Positions 17,698-26,698 of a stretch of 64,000 nt of DNA are shown piece by piece. The position numbers and the translations under genes were made by a program. Positions within the stretch are counted from its first letter, which is position 1, and the number at the start of each line of letters is the position of its first letter. The notes beneath the pieces were generated by a model that ran no database searches, was not told where the DNA came from, and saw only the letters and a list, made by a program, of their open reading frames with translations. The DNA is taken from positions 177,894 to 241,893 of the forward strand of contig NZ_WAAU01000028.1 of NCBI RefSeq assembly GCF_008806755.1. Direction: 5' to 3'. The DNA comes from Tenacibaculum aiptasiae (lineage in GTDB: Bacteria > Bacteroidota > Bacteroidia > Flavobacteriales > Flavobacteriaceae).

Positions 17698-17767
17698 TCT
17701 TTAACACTCGTTTAAGATATAAAATCTTGATAGTTTTTTAATTTAGGAATTATAAAAGAAAGGAAAA

Positions 17768-18253
17768 ATGTACACGGAATATAATAATTTACCAAACGAT
17801 TCACGAGTTTGGATTTATCAAGCAGATAGAGAGTTTACAGTTGAAGAAGTAGAACATATTTGTGCAAAAGCAATACTTTTTATTGAAAATTGGACACGTC
17901 ATGGAGATGATTTAAAAGGGTCGTTTACTATAAAATATAATCAGTTTTTAGTGTTAGCTGTAGATGAAGGTTTTAATAATGTATCAGGATGTTCTATAGA
18001 TTCTTCAGTTCGTTTCGTACAAGAGTTGGAAAAAGAAATGAATGTGGATTTAATGAATAAAATGAATGTAACTTTTAAAGTTGGTGAAAACATTAATATA
18101 GTAAAGTTACCAGAGTTTCAACAATTTGCTAAAGAACAAAAAATAACTTCAAATACCATAGTTTTCAATAATATGGTAAATACCAAAGAGGATTTTGAAA
18201 TGAATTGGGAAGTAACAGCTGATAAAAGTTGGCATAAGAGGTTTTTGGTATAA
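17768..18253 (+). CDS. Conserved Bacteroidota protein of unknown function (often misnamed ABC transporter ATPase)
   Basis: This 161-residue cytosolic protein begins MYTEYNNLPNDSRVWIYQAD and contains HICAKAILFIENWTRHGDDL and FLVLAVDEGFNNVSGCSIDS. It is recognisable as a family common in Bacteroidota genomes. There is no Walker A or ABC signature, so the common database name has no support in the sequence. The conserved Cys/Ser near residue 78 (SGCSIDSSVRFV) might be functional. It stands between the exonuclease gene and the GH3 gene with gaps of 70 and 32 nt. Function unknown. Confidence 0.8.
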   Translation: MYTEYNNLPNDSRVWIYQADREFTVEEVEHICAKAILFIENWTRHGDDLKGSFTIKYNQFLVLAVDEGFNNVSGCSIDSSVRFVQELEKEMNVDLMNKMNVTFKVGENINIVKLPEFQQFAKEQKITSNTIVFNNMVNTKEDFEMNWEVTADKSWHKRFLV

Positions 18254-18285
18254 GAATTGATTTTATGTAGTAAGAGATTTTAAAT

Positions 18286-21204
18286 ATGATGAAGAAAGTA
18301 CTAGTTTTTTTAGCGTTTGTTTTTGTTCAAGTAGTAGAAGCGCAACAAGTAGATCCGTTATTAGCAAAAGATAAGGAATCGCAAACAATTTGGGTAGATA
18401 GTATCATGAAATCAATGTCTATTGATGAGAAAATAGGGCAGTTGTTTATGGTACAGGCTTATTCTAATAAGGACAAAAAGCATGAAAAGTTTATTACAAA
18501 TATGATTAACAAGTATCATGTAGGTAATTTAATATTTATGCAAGGAACACCTGAAAAACAAGTAGCTCTAACTAATAAATATCAAGAAATCTCAAAAGTT
18601 CCTTTAATGATAGGTTTTGATGGAGAATGGGGATTGGATATGCGACTTAAAAAAACATATCGTTTTCCTTGGAATATGGCTTTAGGGGCTATAAAAAATC
18701 AAGAACTTTTAGAAGAAACAGGTAAGAGAATAGGAGAGCACTGTAAGCGAGTGGGGATTCATATGAATTTTGCACCTGTGGTTGATATTAATACAAATCC
18801 TAATAACCCGATAATAGGAAACAGATCGTTTGGAGAGCGTAAAGAAAATGTAACAGAAAAAGCAATTGCATTTACCAAAGGAATGCAAAGTGTTGGGGTT
18901 TTAGCAAATGCCAAACACTTTCCGGGCCATGGAGATACGGCAACAGATTCTCATCATACTTTACCAACAATCAATTTTAATGAACAAAGAATAGACTCAA
19001 TAGAGTTATATCCGTATCGTAAAATATTTAAAGAAGGAGTTGCTAGTGTAATGACTGCACATTTAAGTATTCCTGCTTTTGAACCAAATCCTAAGTTACC
19101 AACATCCTTGTCAAAAAATGTAGTAACAAATTTATTACAAGATAAACTAGGTTTTCAAGGTTTGGTAATTACCGATGGATTGAATATGAAAGGAGCGGCT
19201 AACTATTCAACTTCGGCTGAAATAGATTTAGCAGCAATTTTAGCAGGGAATGATATTTTATTAATACCACAGGATGTTCCTGGATCAGTAAAATTATTGA
19301 AAGAAGCTTTAGAAAAAGGTGATTTAACAGAAGAAAGATTAGATTTTTCAGTAAGAAAAATATTGAAAGCGAAGTATCTAGTAGGTTTGAATAAATTCGA
19401 GCCAATTTCTACAGATAACCTTAACAAAGATTTAAATTCGATATCAGATGAGGTATTGCATAGAAAATTGATAAAGAGTTCAATTACAGTAGCAAAGAAT
19501 GAAGCTGAGATTTTACCAATAAAGAATTTAAAAGATAAAAAAATAGCCTATGTTTCTTTAGGAGATGCAAAAGGAAAGTATTTTTCTAATATGCTTAAAA
19601 ACTACACTAAGGTAGATGTGGTTTCAGATAAGCATTTGAGTGTTTTAATGCAAAAACTAAGAAAATATAACTTGGTAATTGTAGGTTTTCATAAATCAAA
19701 TAAGCATCCTTGGAAAAGCTATAAATTTTCTAATAAAGAACTAGTTTGGTTGCAAGAGATAGCGAGAACTAAAAAGGTGATTTTAGATGTGTTTACAAGC
19801 CCTTATAGCTTATTAAAACTAAAATCTTTTACAAACATAGAGGGAGTTGTAGTTTCGTATCAAAATAGCAAGTTGGCACAAGAACTTTCAGCACAGGCAT
19901 TATTCGGAGCATTTGATTTGAGCGGTAAATTACCAGTATCAATTAATGAAGAGTTTAAAGAAGGGGAAGGAGTTTCTGTAAAAGGATTAAATGTTTTTGA
20001 ATACACAATTCCAGAAGAAGCAGGAGTGTCTTCAGAAAAACTTTCTATCATAAACAAAAGGATTGATACTATTTTACAAAAGAGAATGGCTCCAGGAGGT
20101 CAAGTTTTAATAGCAAGAAATGGTAAAGTATTTTATAATAAAAGTTTTGGATATCATACGGGGTTAAAGAGAAGAAAAGTAAAGAAAACCGATATTTATG
20201 ATCTTGCATCATTAACTAAGATTCTAGCTTCATTACCTATGATAATGAAGGCAGAAGAGGATAAAAAAATTAGTTTATACTCAAGTTTAGGAGATGTGTT
20301 GCCAAGGTATCATGAATCAAATAAAGATACTTTATTGTTGAAAGAAATTCTTTCTCATTATGGAAGATTACAATCGTGGATTCCTTTTTATATGAATACT
20401 AAAGATGAAGAAACTGGAAAAAATTCATCTAAATATTATAGAAAGAAAAGATCCAAAAAATATAATATCAAGGTTGCTAAAAATTTATATTTAAGTAAAT
20501 CGTATAGGGATACAATTTATAAGCATATTGTTGAGGTAGATCAAAGAGAAAGAGTTGGTTACAAGTATAGCGATTTAGGTTATTATATTTTTAAAGAAAT
20601 TATAGAGAAAAAATACAAAACACCTCTAAATAAATTGGTTGATGAAGAGTTTTATCAATCATTAGGAGCGAATAGAACAACATATTTGCCGCTTAATAAG
20701 TTTAGTAAGTCAGAAATAGTACCAACAGAAAAAGATACTTATTACAGAAATCAATTAGTACATGGTTATGTTCATGATATGGGAGCGGCAATGTTAGGAG
20801 GAGTTGGAGGACATGCTGGTTTGTTTGCAAATGCAAATGATGTAGCTAAAATTATGCAAATGTTCTTGCAAAATGGAGAGTATGGAGGTAAAAAATATTT
20901 AGAGCCAGAAACTTTAGAAAAGTTTAATAAAAGGTATTATGCAGATAAAAAAGTACGTAGAGGATTAGGTTTTGATAAGCCTCAAATAAGACCTGAAGAA
21001 AAGCCAACTTGTGGATGTGTTTCTGAAAAAAGTTTTGGTCATAGTGGTTTTACAGGAACTTATACTTGGGCCGATCCTGAATCGGGAATAGTTTATGTGT
21101 TTTTATCTAACAGAGTATATCCAACAATGAAAAACTCTGGCTTGGTTAGAAGTAATATGAGGACTAAAATACAGGCAGATATTCAGAATGCAATAATCCA
21201 TTAA
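18286..21204 (+). CDS. GH3 beta-N-acetylhexosaminidase fused to a serine beta-lactamase-type hydrolase
   Basis: The protein has 972 residues with a signal peptide ending near VEAQ (residue 19). Residues about 30-370 are a GH3 catalytic domain with the NagZ signature AKHFPGHGDTATDSHHTLP (Asp-His acid/base dyad) and nucleophile region VITDGLNMKGA. A GH3 C-terminal domain follows to about 560. Residues about 585-965 form a class C beta-lactamase/DD-peptidase-like domain with SLTK (SxxK) in DLASLTKILAS, YSD in GYKYSDLGYY, and the third element HSGFTGT. This fusion is known in Bacteroidota and probably acts on peptidoglycan fragments in the periplasm. The Crp-like gene follows after 2 nt. Confidence 0.93.
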   Translation: MMKKVLVFLAFVFVQVVEAQQVDPLLAKDKESQTIWVDSIMKSMSIDEKIGQLFMVQAYSNKDKKHEKFITNMINKYHVGNLIFMQGTPEKQVALTNKYQEISKVPLMIGFDGEWGLDMRLKKTYRFPWNMALGAIKNQELLEETGKRIGEHCKRVGIHMNFAPVVDINTNPNNPIIGNRSFGERKENVTEKAIAFTKGMQSVGVLANAKHFPGHGDTATDSHHTLPTINFNEQRIDSIELYPYRKIFKEGVASVMTAHLSIPAFEPNPKLPTSLSKNVVTNLLQDKLGFQGLVITDGLNMKGAANYSTSAEIDLAAILAGNDILLIPQDVPGSVKLLKEALEKGDLTEERLDFSVRKILKAKYLVGLNKFEPISTDNLNKDLNSISDEVLHRKLIKSSITVAKNEAEILPIKNLKDKKIAYVSLGDAKGKYFSNMLKNYTKVDVVSDKHLSVLMQKLRKYNLVIVGFHKSNKHPWKSYKFSNKELVWLQEIARTKKVILDVFTSPYSLLKLKSFTNIEGVVVSYQNSKLAQELSAQALFGAFDLSGKLPVSINEEFKEGEGVSVKGLNVFEYTIPEEAGVSSEKLSIINKRIDTILQKRMAPGGQVLIARNGKVFYNKSFGYHTGLKRRKVKKTDIYDLASLTKILASLPMIMKAEEDKKISLYSSLGDVLPRYHESNKDTLLLKEILSHYGRLQSWIPFYMNTKDEETGKNSSKYYRKKRSKKYNIKVAKNLYLSKSYRDTIYKHIVEVDQRERVGYKYSDLGYYIFKEIIEKKYKTPLNKLVDEEFYQSLGANRTTYLPLNKFSKSEIVPTEKDTYYRNQLVHGYVHDMGAAMLGGVGGHAGLFANANDVAKIMQMFLQNGEYGGKKYLEPETLEKFNKRYYADKKVRRGLGFDKPQIRPEEKPTCGCVSEKSFGHSGFTGTYTWADPESGIVYVFLSNRVYPTMKNSGLVRSNMRTKIQADIQNAIIH

Positions 21205-21206
21205 AA

Positions 21207-21749
21207 ATGGAAGCATATAAAACGTTACGAGCTTATATAAAGAAAGAAGGAATTGCTACTCAGAGAAAAGTTTTAAATCGAGAAGAGTTCTTAAAAAGAG
21301 CTCATAGCGTTGATACCAATATTTATTTTATAGAAAAGGGAAGTGTTCGAGTTTTCTTTGTTGAAGATTTTGAAGAGCATACTTTTTATTTTGGATATAA
21401 AGAATCTATCATAACAGCGTTAGATTCTTTTTTTTCGGGTAAAAATTCTCAATTAGAAATAGAGGCTTTAAAGAAAACAGAAGTAAGTTATTTATCTAAG
21501 GAAGAGTTTTTGAAGTTTATATTTTCTCGTCAAGAGTATCAAGAATTGTGGTATAAGGTTTTGGAGGAGATTATAGTGCATCAAGCAGAGCGAGAAAAAG
21601 ATTTGTTAATTTCATCTCCTGTAAAAAGATATCAAAGAGTTCTAAAAAGAAGACCAGAGCTGTTTCAAGAGATTCCTAATAAATACATAGCATCTTATTT
21701 AAGAATGAGCCCAGAAACATTGTCAAGGGTGAAGAAAACGTTGATTTAA
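21207..21749 (+). CDS. Crp/Fnr-type regulator with short winged-helix tail
   Basis: The protein has 180 residues. A cyclic-nucleotide-binding-like jelly roll spans about 15-115 (NIYFIEKGSVRVFFV, then a shortened phosphate cassette). A helical dimer region follows, then a compact HTH near the end (PNKYIASYLRMSPETLSRVKK). It lacks the conserved Arg-Ser of a cAMP-binding cassette, so it probably senses something else or has no ligand, as is common for these small Bacteroidota proteins. It starts 2 nt after the hydrolase stop, so it may be coupled to it. A symmetric TTGAT-N4-ATCAA site overlaps its stop codon. Confidence 0.85.
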   Translation: MEAYKTLRAYIKKEGIATQRKVLNREEFLKRAHSVDTNIYFIEKGSVRVFFVEDFEEHTFYFGYKESIITALDSFFSGKNSQLEIEALKKTEVSYLSKEEFLKFIFSRQEYQELWYKVLEEIIVHQAEREKDLLISSPVKRYQRVLKRRPELFQEIPNKYIASYLRMSPETLSRVKKTLI

Positions 21750-21754
21750 ATCAA
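21741..21754. promoter_or_regulatory. FNR-box-like palindrome TTGATTTAAATCAA
   Basis: This is a perfect 14-bp palindrome that matches the Fnr consensus TTGAT-N4-ATCAA at every defined position. It overlaps the stop codon of a Crp/Fnr-type gene and lies 42 nt before the acetyltransferase start. It could be a binding site for a Crp/Fnr protein, or chance in AT-rich coding DNA. Confidence 0.3.
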
Positions 21755-21795
21755 TGTATATGTTTGTAAGTTGCCGTTATTTTACAAAAAAATAA

Positions 21796-22329
21796 ATGAG
21801 TATGATAATGGACGATTTTAAAGTACAATTATTAACAGAAAAAGAAAGTATTCTTTTTTTTGAATTAATTAATAAGAATAAAAATAGGTTAGAAGACTTT
21901 TTTGCTGGAACAGTAAAGTATACACAAACATTGCAAGATACAGAAGAGTATTGTAAAAAAGTAGATGTACGAGTAGAAGAGAAAACTTATTATCCGTATT
22001 TAATAATAGATAAGAAATTAGGTAAAGCGATTGGTTTTATAGATTTTAAAAATATAGATTGGGATGTTCCTAAAGCCGAACTAGGAGCTTTTATAGATGT
22101 GTCCTATGAAGGAAAGGGGATTATAACTCAGAGTTTTAATTATATATTAGAGAATACAGTAAAAAAGCATCAGTTTAAAAAGTTGTTTTGTAGAATTTCA
22201 AAAGAAAATACAAGGAGTATAAATCTAGCCTTACGATGCGGGTTTGAACAAGAAGGAGTACTTAGATGCGATTATAGAACAACCAAGGGAGAATTGGTTG
22301 ATTTAAACTATTATGGAAGATTGTTTTAA
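21796..22329 (+). CDS. GNAT acetyltransferase (RimJ/RimL type)
   Basis: The protein has 177 residues with the RimJ/RimL architecture. A short N-terminal helix pair is followed by the strand KLGKAIGFIDFKNIDWDVPK. Motif A is altered but recognisable (KAELGAFIDVSYEGKGIITQ), and motif B carries RSINLALRCGFEQEGVLRCD. The final Tyr-rich strand is LVDLNYYGRLF. Such enzymes acetylate N-terminal amino groups of proteins or small amines using acetyl-CoA. The start could also be the second or third Met (MSMIMDDF). It converges on the LysR gene with a 9-nt gap. Confidence 0.88.
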   Translation: MSMIMDDFKVQLLTEKESILFFELINKNKNRLEDFFAGTVKYTQTLQDTEEYCKKVDVRVEEKTYYPYLIIDKKLGKAIGFIDFKNIDWDVPKAELGAFIDVSYEGKGIITQSFNYILENTVKKHQFKKLFCRISKENTRSINLALRCGFEQEGVLRCDYRTTKGELVDLNYYGRLF

Positions 22330-22338
22330 AACGCAATC

Positions 22339-23217
22339 TTAGGTTTTGAAATAGTGGCCAAACTCACTAAACTTTGTTGTTTTTAATGGATTTTTAGAAA
22401 AATGTTCAATGATTTTAGCAATCGCTGGATTTCTTAAGCTTTTTCTTGGGTAAGCCAAACCAACTTCTCTAAAATAACGAGGCCCTTTATATTTTTTTAC
22501 TTCAAAACCATACCACCCATCAACAAACGATTCAGGTAAAAAAGTAACGCCTAATCCAGCCATTAGCATGGTTAATGTTTCGGTTTTGGTTGAGCAATTA
22601 GCAACAGTCACAATTTTGTTTGTTTCGTGGTTTAAAATAGATAAACATTGCTTGTGAGCTTCACATGGAGGACAGTGAATAAATGTTTCTTTTTCTAAAT
22701 CCTTTAAGCTAATAAGGTCTTTGTTTATTAAAGGATTGTCGTTAGGTATACACAGAACATAGTCTTCTTTCCAAAGAGGTAGAAACAAGTCTTCTTCTTG
22801 CTTCCATTCCCTGACTAATAAATTAAGTTCATTTTTTCTGTCAATTTCATTTACTATCCATTCTACAGAATCACAAATATTAGATGAAGTTCTAAAAAAC
22901 TGTTGTTTGTGTTCTTGAGGCAAACTCTCTGCGATACCAATTTGTACTTTGTTTTCAAATTTTCTAACCTTAAAACTATGACTCAAATTATCTATTTCAC
23001 TAACCAAACGTTTAGCGATAGGATATAAATAATGAGCCTCGGTTTTTAATTCAACCCCTTTTTTATGACGCTCAAACAAAGTTTTTCCAAGTTCTTCTTC
23101 AAGTTGTTTAATTCCGTTAGAAATATTGGGTTGAGAAACAAAACATTGAGAAGCAGCTCGAGTTAGATTTTTTTGTTCGTAAACAGCGATGAAAAATTTA
23201 AGTAATCTAGTATCCAT
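22339..23217 (-). CDS. LysR-family transcriptional regulator
   Basis: The protein has 292 residues. The winged HTH is at the N-terminus (LLKFFIAVYEQKNLTRAASQ and FVSQPNISNGIKQLEEELGK), followed by a type 2 periplasmic-binding-like effector domain at about 90-290. A Cys-containing segment (IHCPPCEAHKQCLSI) in the effector domain suggests thiol or oxidant sensing as in OxyR/CynR-like proteins, but this is inference. It is divergent from the alpha/beta-hydrolase gene with a 136-nt gap, the standard arrangement for a LysR regulator and its target. Confidence 0.92.
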   Translation of the reverse strand: MDTRLLKFFIAVYEQKNLTRAASQCFVSQPNISNGIKQLEEELGKTLFERHKKGVELKTEAHYLYPIAKRLVSEIDNLSHSFKVRKFENKVQIGIAESLPQEHKQQFFRTSSNICDSVEWIVNEIDRKNELNLLVREWKQEEDLFLPLWKEDYVLCIPNDNPLINKDLISLKDLEKETFIHCPPCEAHKQCLSILNHETNKIVTVANCSTKTETLTMLMAGLGVTFLPESFVDGWYGFEVKKYKGPRYFREVGLAYPRKSLRNPAIAKIIEHFSKNPLKTTKFSEFGHYFKT

Positions 23218-23218
23218 A

Positions 23219-23353
23219 ATAAATAATTATGATAAATATAAAAAAATAGTATTTTGATGACCTTCTCTTTAGTTATAGATTTGCTTCAGATTATAGTCAT
23301 ATTTTATTTCAACTTGCAAGTTAATTATTTACTAATTATTATAAAAAATAATT
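23219..23353. promoter_or_regulatory. Divergent LysR/hydrolase control region
   Basis: The 136-nt gap contains AATAATTATGAT-type repeats at both edges (about 23223 and 23346) plus an AATTATTATAAAAAATAATT inverted pair near 23335-23352. LysR proteins usually bind T-N11-A sites between divergent genes, so these AT-rich dyads are the likely operators. No convincing TAnnTTTG box could be fixed. Confidence 0.35.
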
Positions 23354-24409
23354 ATGATGAATAGAGTTTTTAAGAAAAGAATAATAACCGTATTAATTTT
23401 AAGTATGATGTTTAATGTAAAAGCGCAAACAAAAAAAGAGGATGCCACATATAGAGTAAATTATGTAGAAGGAATAAATAAAGTTAGTTTTTTAAGTGAA
23501 GGAACTAGAATAGCAGCAAACTTATTTATACCTAAAGATTTTGATATTAATGGAAAATTTTCTGCCATAGTTTGTATAACGCCAGCAAGTGGAATAAAAG
23601 AACAAACAGCTGGGATTTATGCTGAGAAATTAGCAAAAGAAGGCTTTGTAACTTTGGCTTTTGACCATAGAACTTATGGTGAGAGTGGAGGATACCCAAG
23701 AGCTATGGAAAATGCACCTATGAAAGTAGAGGATATCAAAAATGCTATTTCATTTGTAAGAACAATACCAGGAGTGGATAAAGAAAAAGTAGGAGAGTTG
23801 GGAATTTGTTCAGGAGCAGGATATAGTATTCAAACAGCAATTTTTGATCAGCGAGTAAAATCAGTAGCAACGGTGAGTGGTTTTGTTGATTTTATTGATT
23901 ACGGATTAGGAGGAGCTACGCAGTACAGCGATGTTTTAAAAGGAGATAAAATAGCTCAGTTTCAGCAACAAATAAAAATGGGGAACGAAGCAAGACAGAA
24001 GTTTTTTGAAACAGGAGAAGTTGTTTTGGTTGATGGAATTCCTGTGAAAAATTCTGGAATGGGAGAGTTTTGGGATAGAGCAGCTGATTATTATAGAAAT
24101 CCAAAACGAGGTGGACAATTTGCTACTTACTCACCTTTAAGAGCAGCAATGTCTTTAGATACCCGCTATTTTTTCAACCCAAGTGAACAAATGGAGTTAA
24201 TGGCTGATAGACCATTCTTAGCAATAGTAGGAGAAAAAGCTTTGTCAGCTTATTTTAGTGAAGTTGCTGTAAATAGAGCTAAAGGACAAAAAGAATTATT
24301 TACAATAAAAGAAGCAACACATTTTGATTTATATGATCAAGAGGAGTATGTTAATCAAGCTGTGGTAAAGTTAAAGAGCTATTTTACTGAAACTTTAAGT
24401 AATATTTAA
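23354..24409 (+). CDS. Secreted alpha/beta hydrolase (dienelactone-hydrolase/YcjY-like)
   Basis: The protein has 351 residues, with a signal peptide ending near NVKAQ (residue 25). The hydrolase domain contains the oxyanion strand VCITPASGIKEQ, AFDHRTYGESGG and the nucleophile elbow GELGICSGAGYSIQTA, in which Cys sits at the usual nucleophile position as in dienelactone hydrolase relatives. The catalytic Asp/His come late (ATHFDLYDQEEYV). The substrate cannot be predicted. It is transcribed away from the LysR gene and is its probable target. A strong terminator follows. Confidence 0.87.
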   Translation: MMNRVFKKRIITVLILSMMFNVKAQTKKEDATYRVNYVEGINKVSFLSEGTRIAANLFIPKDFDINGKFSAIVCITPASGIKEQTAGIYAEKLAKEGFVTLAFDHRTYGESGGYPRAMENAPMKVEDIKNAISFVRTIPGVDKEKVGELGICSGAGYSIQTAIFDQRVKSVATVSGFVDFIDYGLGGATQYSDVLKGDKIAQFQQQIKMGNEARQKFFETGEVVLVDGIPVKNSGMGEFWDRAADYYRNPKRGGQFATYSPLRAAMSLDTRYFFNPSEQMELMADRPFLAIVGEKALSAYFSEVAVNRAKGQKELFTIKEATHFDLYDQEEYVNQAVVKLKSYFTETLSNI

Positions 24410-24426
24410 AGAGTAAATTAGTTTTT

Positions 24427-24460
24427 AAAAAGGAGCTGTTGTTGAAAACAGCTCCTTTTT
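24427..24460. terminator. Bidirectional intrinsic terminator after the hydrolase and qNOR genes
   Basis: AAAAAGGAGCTGTT (24427-24440) pairs perfectly with AACAGCTCCTTTTT (24447-24460) around a 6-nt loop. The A/T runs give T-tracts on both strands, so it ends both convergent transcripts. Confidence 0.9.
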
Positions 24461-24478
24461 GCAACAAAAGAATTAAAA

Positions 24479-26698
24479 TTATGAGCGGTTTTTAATTAAA
24501 TTGACAGTCTCTTTTATTACAAACCAGCAGAAATAACCAATACCAACAGAGAACACAACATCGCCAATAACGCGCAACCATTTAATAGTTTGCACTGTTG
24601 GAGTGTATAAAAGTTCAGCATCTCTGGCGTAAGAATATCCTTTTGTTATAGAGGTATGTGCTTGGATGATACCTAAGGGAAGTAAACTCAACACCACCAT
24701 AAGAACTAATCCGATATTAAGTAACCAAAATGCATTTTTAATAAGTTTTTCGTTCCATAAACGTTTTGAGTATAAACGTAAACAAGTAATAATAAAGCCC
24801 ATTCCAAGCATACCATACACTCCAAATAAAGCAGTATGAGCATGGACAGAAGTTGTATTTAATCCTTGGATATAATACAAAGCAATTGGAGGATTAATTA
24901 AAAATCCAAAAACACCGGCTCCAACCATATTCCAAAAAGCAACAGCTATAAAGAAGAAAATTGGCCATTTGTATCGTTGAATCCATTCGTTTTCTTTTAG
25001 AAGATTCCAGTTTTCTCTAATTTCAAAGCCCATTAAAGTAAGAGGAACTACTTCTAACGCACTAAAAGTAGCACCTAAAGCAATAGCTTGTACTGGAGTT
25101 CCTGAATAGTATAAATGATGTAGTGTACCAATAATACCTCCAGCCAAAAAGATAGTTGCAGAAGCGATAGAAGTTTTTCCAGCTGTTTTTACTGATATTA
25201 TTTTCATTCTTGAAAATAGGTAAGCAATCGTAACAGTAGCAAAGACTTCAAAGAAACCTTCAACCCATAAATGTACTAACCACCATCTCCAGTAATTGAT
25301 AACAGGTAAGCTACTATTTTCTCCATACATTAAACCAGAAAAGAAAAACATTCCTATGGCAATAACCGCTACAAGTAAAATGGTTAATAAATGCTTATCA
25401 TCATTCTTTTTTTTGATGCCATAAACAATATGTCTTCCTACCATGAACATCCATAAAATTAAGCCAACAGCAAGGAATAACTGCCAGAATCGCCCCATAT
25501 CCATATATTCATATCCTTGGTGTCCAAAGAAAAAATTGGTAGATAATTCTAAAAATTGATGTACTCCAAGCCATTCACCAAGCATAGAACCTAAAACAAT
25601 AATTAAAGCAGCAATAAATAAAAAGTTAATACCAAAAACTTGATACTTCATTTCTTTACCACTAATCATAGGAGCTAAAAATAAACCAGTAGCTAACCAA
25701 GTAATGGCAATCCAAAAAACAGCCAGTTGTGTGTGCCAAGTTCTAGAAATAGAGTAAGGCAAAAATTTTGATAGTTCGAATCCAAAAAAAGACTGTCCTT
25801 CTACAGTATAATGAACGGTAATTATTCCTAAAACTACTTGCAAAGCTATTAGAAGTGAAACTACAAAAAAGTATTTTAAAACTGCTTTTTGCGATTGAAA
25901 TAAAGGCATGTTAACAAGTGGGTCTTTACTAGGGCTTGTTACAGCTTCACCTTTTTCGTGATTTCTTACATAATAATAAGCAAGAATTCCGATGAATAAT
26001 AAAAGAAGAATGATAGAAAAACCAGACCAAATTTGAGAGTCAGCGGTAATAGTATTATCAATCAAAGGTTCGTGTGGCCAGTTCGATGTGTATGTGTAGT
26101 CTTTATTTGGTCTATTAGTACTTGCTGCCCAAGAAGTCCAAAATAAAAAAGCATTGAGTTGTTCAAGTTTTTCAACGTTTGTTAATGCTCCTTCTTGTAT
26201 TGCATATTGTTCATAACCTTCAGAAAAAATAGAGCTGTAGTAAGTAATATTATTTTTAATAGCAAGTAATCGATCTTGTGAAATACTAATACTTTCAGTT
26301 TCTTTATTATAAGTATTTGTTTTTATTTCTTTAACCAATCTAGCTTTTAAAGCACCTTGTTTTTCTACATCTAATTTTTCGAAATCATTATTGTAATCTT
26401 TTTTAGCCCAATAGTTTAATAGAAACTCGGCTTCTCTGTGAATCCAATCAGCAGTCCAATCGGGAGCAACGTAACTTCCATGTCCCCAAATAGAGCCTAC
26501 TTCCATTCCTCCAATAGATTCCCAGACATTTTGACCTATTTGTATGTCTGTTTTAGTATAGATTATTGAATTTGTATTTTTTACAACTACTTTTTGAGGA
26601 ATAGGAGGTTGTTTTTGGTAGATCTCAGTACCTACCCATATAAGAGCAGCAAATGAAGATGCCACTATTAGTATAAAAATTGTCCAAATTTTTTTCAT
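24479..26698 (-). CDS. norB: Quinol-dependent nitric oxide reductase (qNOR), large subunit
   Basis: The protein has 739 residues. An N-terminal membrane helix is followed by a long extracytoplasmic domain typical of qNOR (GSIWGHGSYVAPDWTADWIH), then about twelve membrane helices of the heme-copper oxidase type. Conserved His residues include those in SRTWHTQLAVFWIAITWLAT, LVHLWVEGFFEVFATVTIAY and TSVHAHTALFGVYGMLGMGF, which should ligate hemes b and b3 and FeB. The fused N-terminal domain, with no separate NorC, marks the single-subunit enzyme. It reduces 2 NO to N2O with menaquinol and here probably serves detoxification, since it is co-transcribed with a RIC gene (overlap TAATG) and no other denitrification gene is present. 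Confidence 0.95.
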   Translation of the reverse strand: MKKIWTIFILIVASSFAALIWVGTEIYQKQPPIPQKVVVKNTNSIIYTKTDIQIGQNVWESIGGMEVGSIWGHGSYVAPDWTADWIHREAEFLLNYWAKKDYNNDFEKLDVEKQGALKARLVKEIKTNTYNKETESISISQDRLLAIKNNITYYSSIFSEGYEQYAIQEGALTNVEKLEQLNAFLFWTSWAASTNRPNKDYTYTSNWPHEPLIDNTITADSQIWSGFSIILLLLFIGILAYYYVRNHEKGEAVTSPSKDPLVNMPLFQSQKAVLKYFFVVSLLIALQVVLGIITVHYTVEGQSFFGFELSKFLPYSISRTWHTQLAVFWIAITWLATGLFLAPMISGKEMKYQVFGINFLFIAALIIVLGSMLGEWLGVHQFLELSTNFFFGHQGYEYMDMGRFWQLFLAVGLILWMFMVGRHIVYGIKKKNDDKHLLTILLVAVIAIGMFFFSGLMYGENSSLPVINYWRWWLVHLWVEGFFEVFATVTIAYLFSRMKIISVKTAGKTSIASATIFLAGGIIGTLHHLYYSGTPVQAIALGATFSALEVVPLTLMGFEIRENWNLLKENEWIQRYKWPIFFFIAVAFWNMVGAGVFGFLINPPIALYYIQGLNTTSVHAHTALFGVYGMLGMGFIITCLRLYSKRLWNEKLIKNAFWLLNIGLVLMVVLSLLPLGIIQAHTSITKGYSYARDAELLYTPTVQTIKWLRVIGDVVFSVGIGYFCWFVIKETVNLIKNRS

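Noticed and set aside
17768..18253. ABC transporter ATPase, the name often given to this family
   Set aside because: There is no Walker A, Walker B or ABC signature; only family-level conservation is visible.
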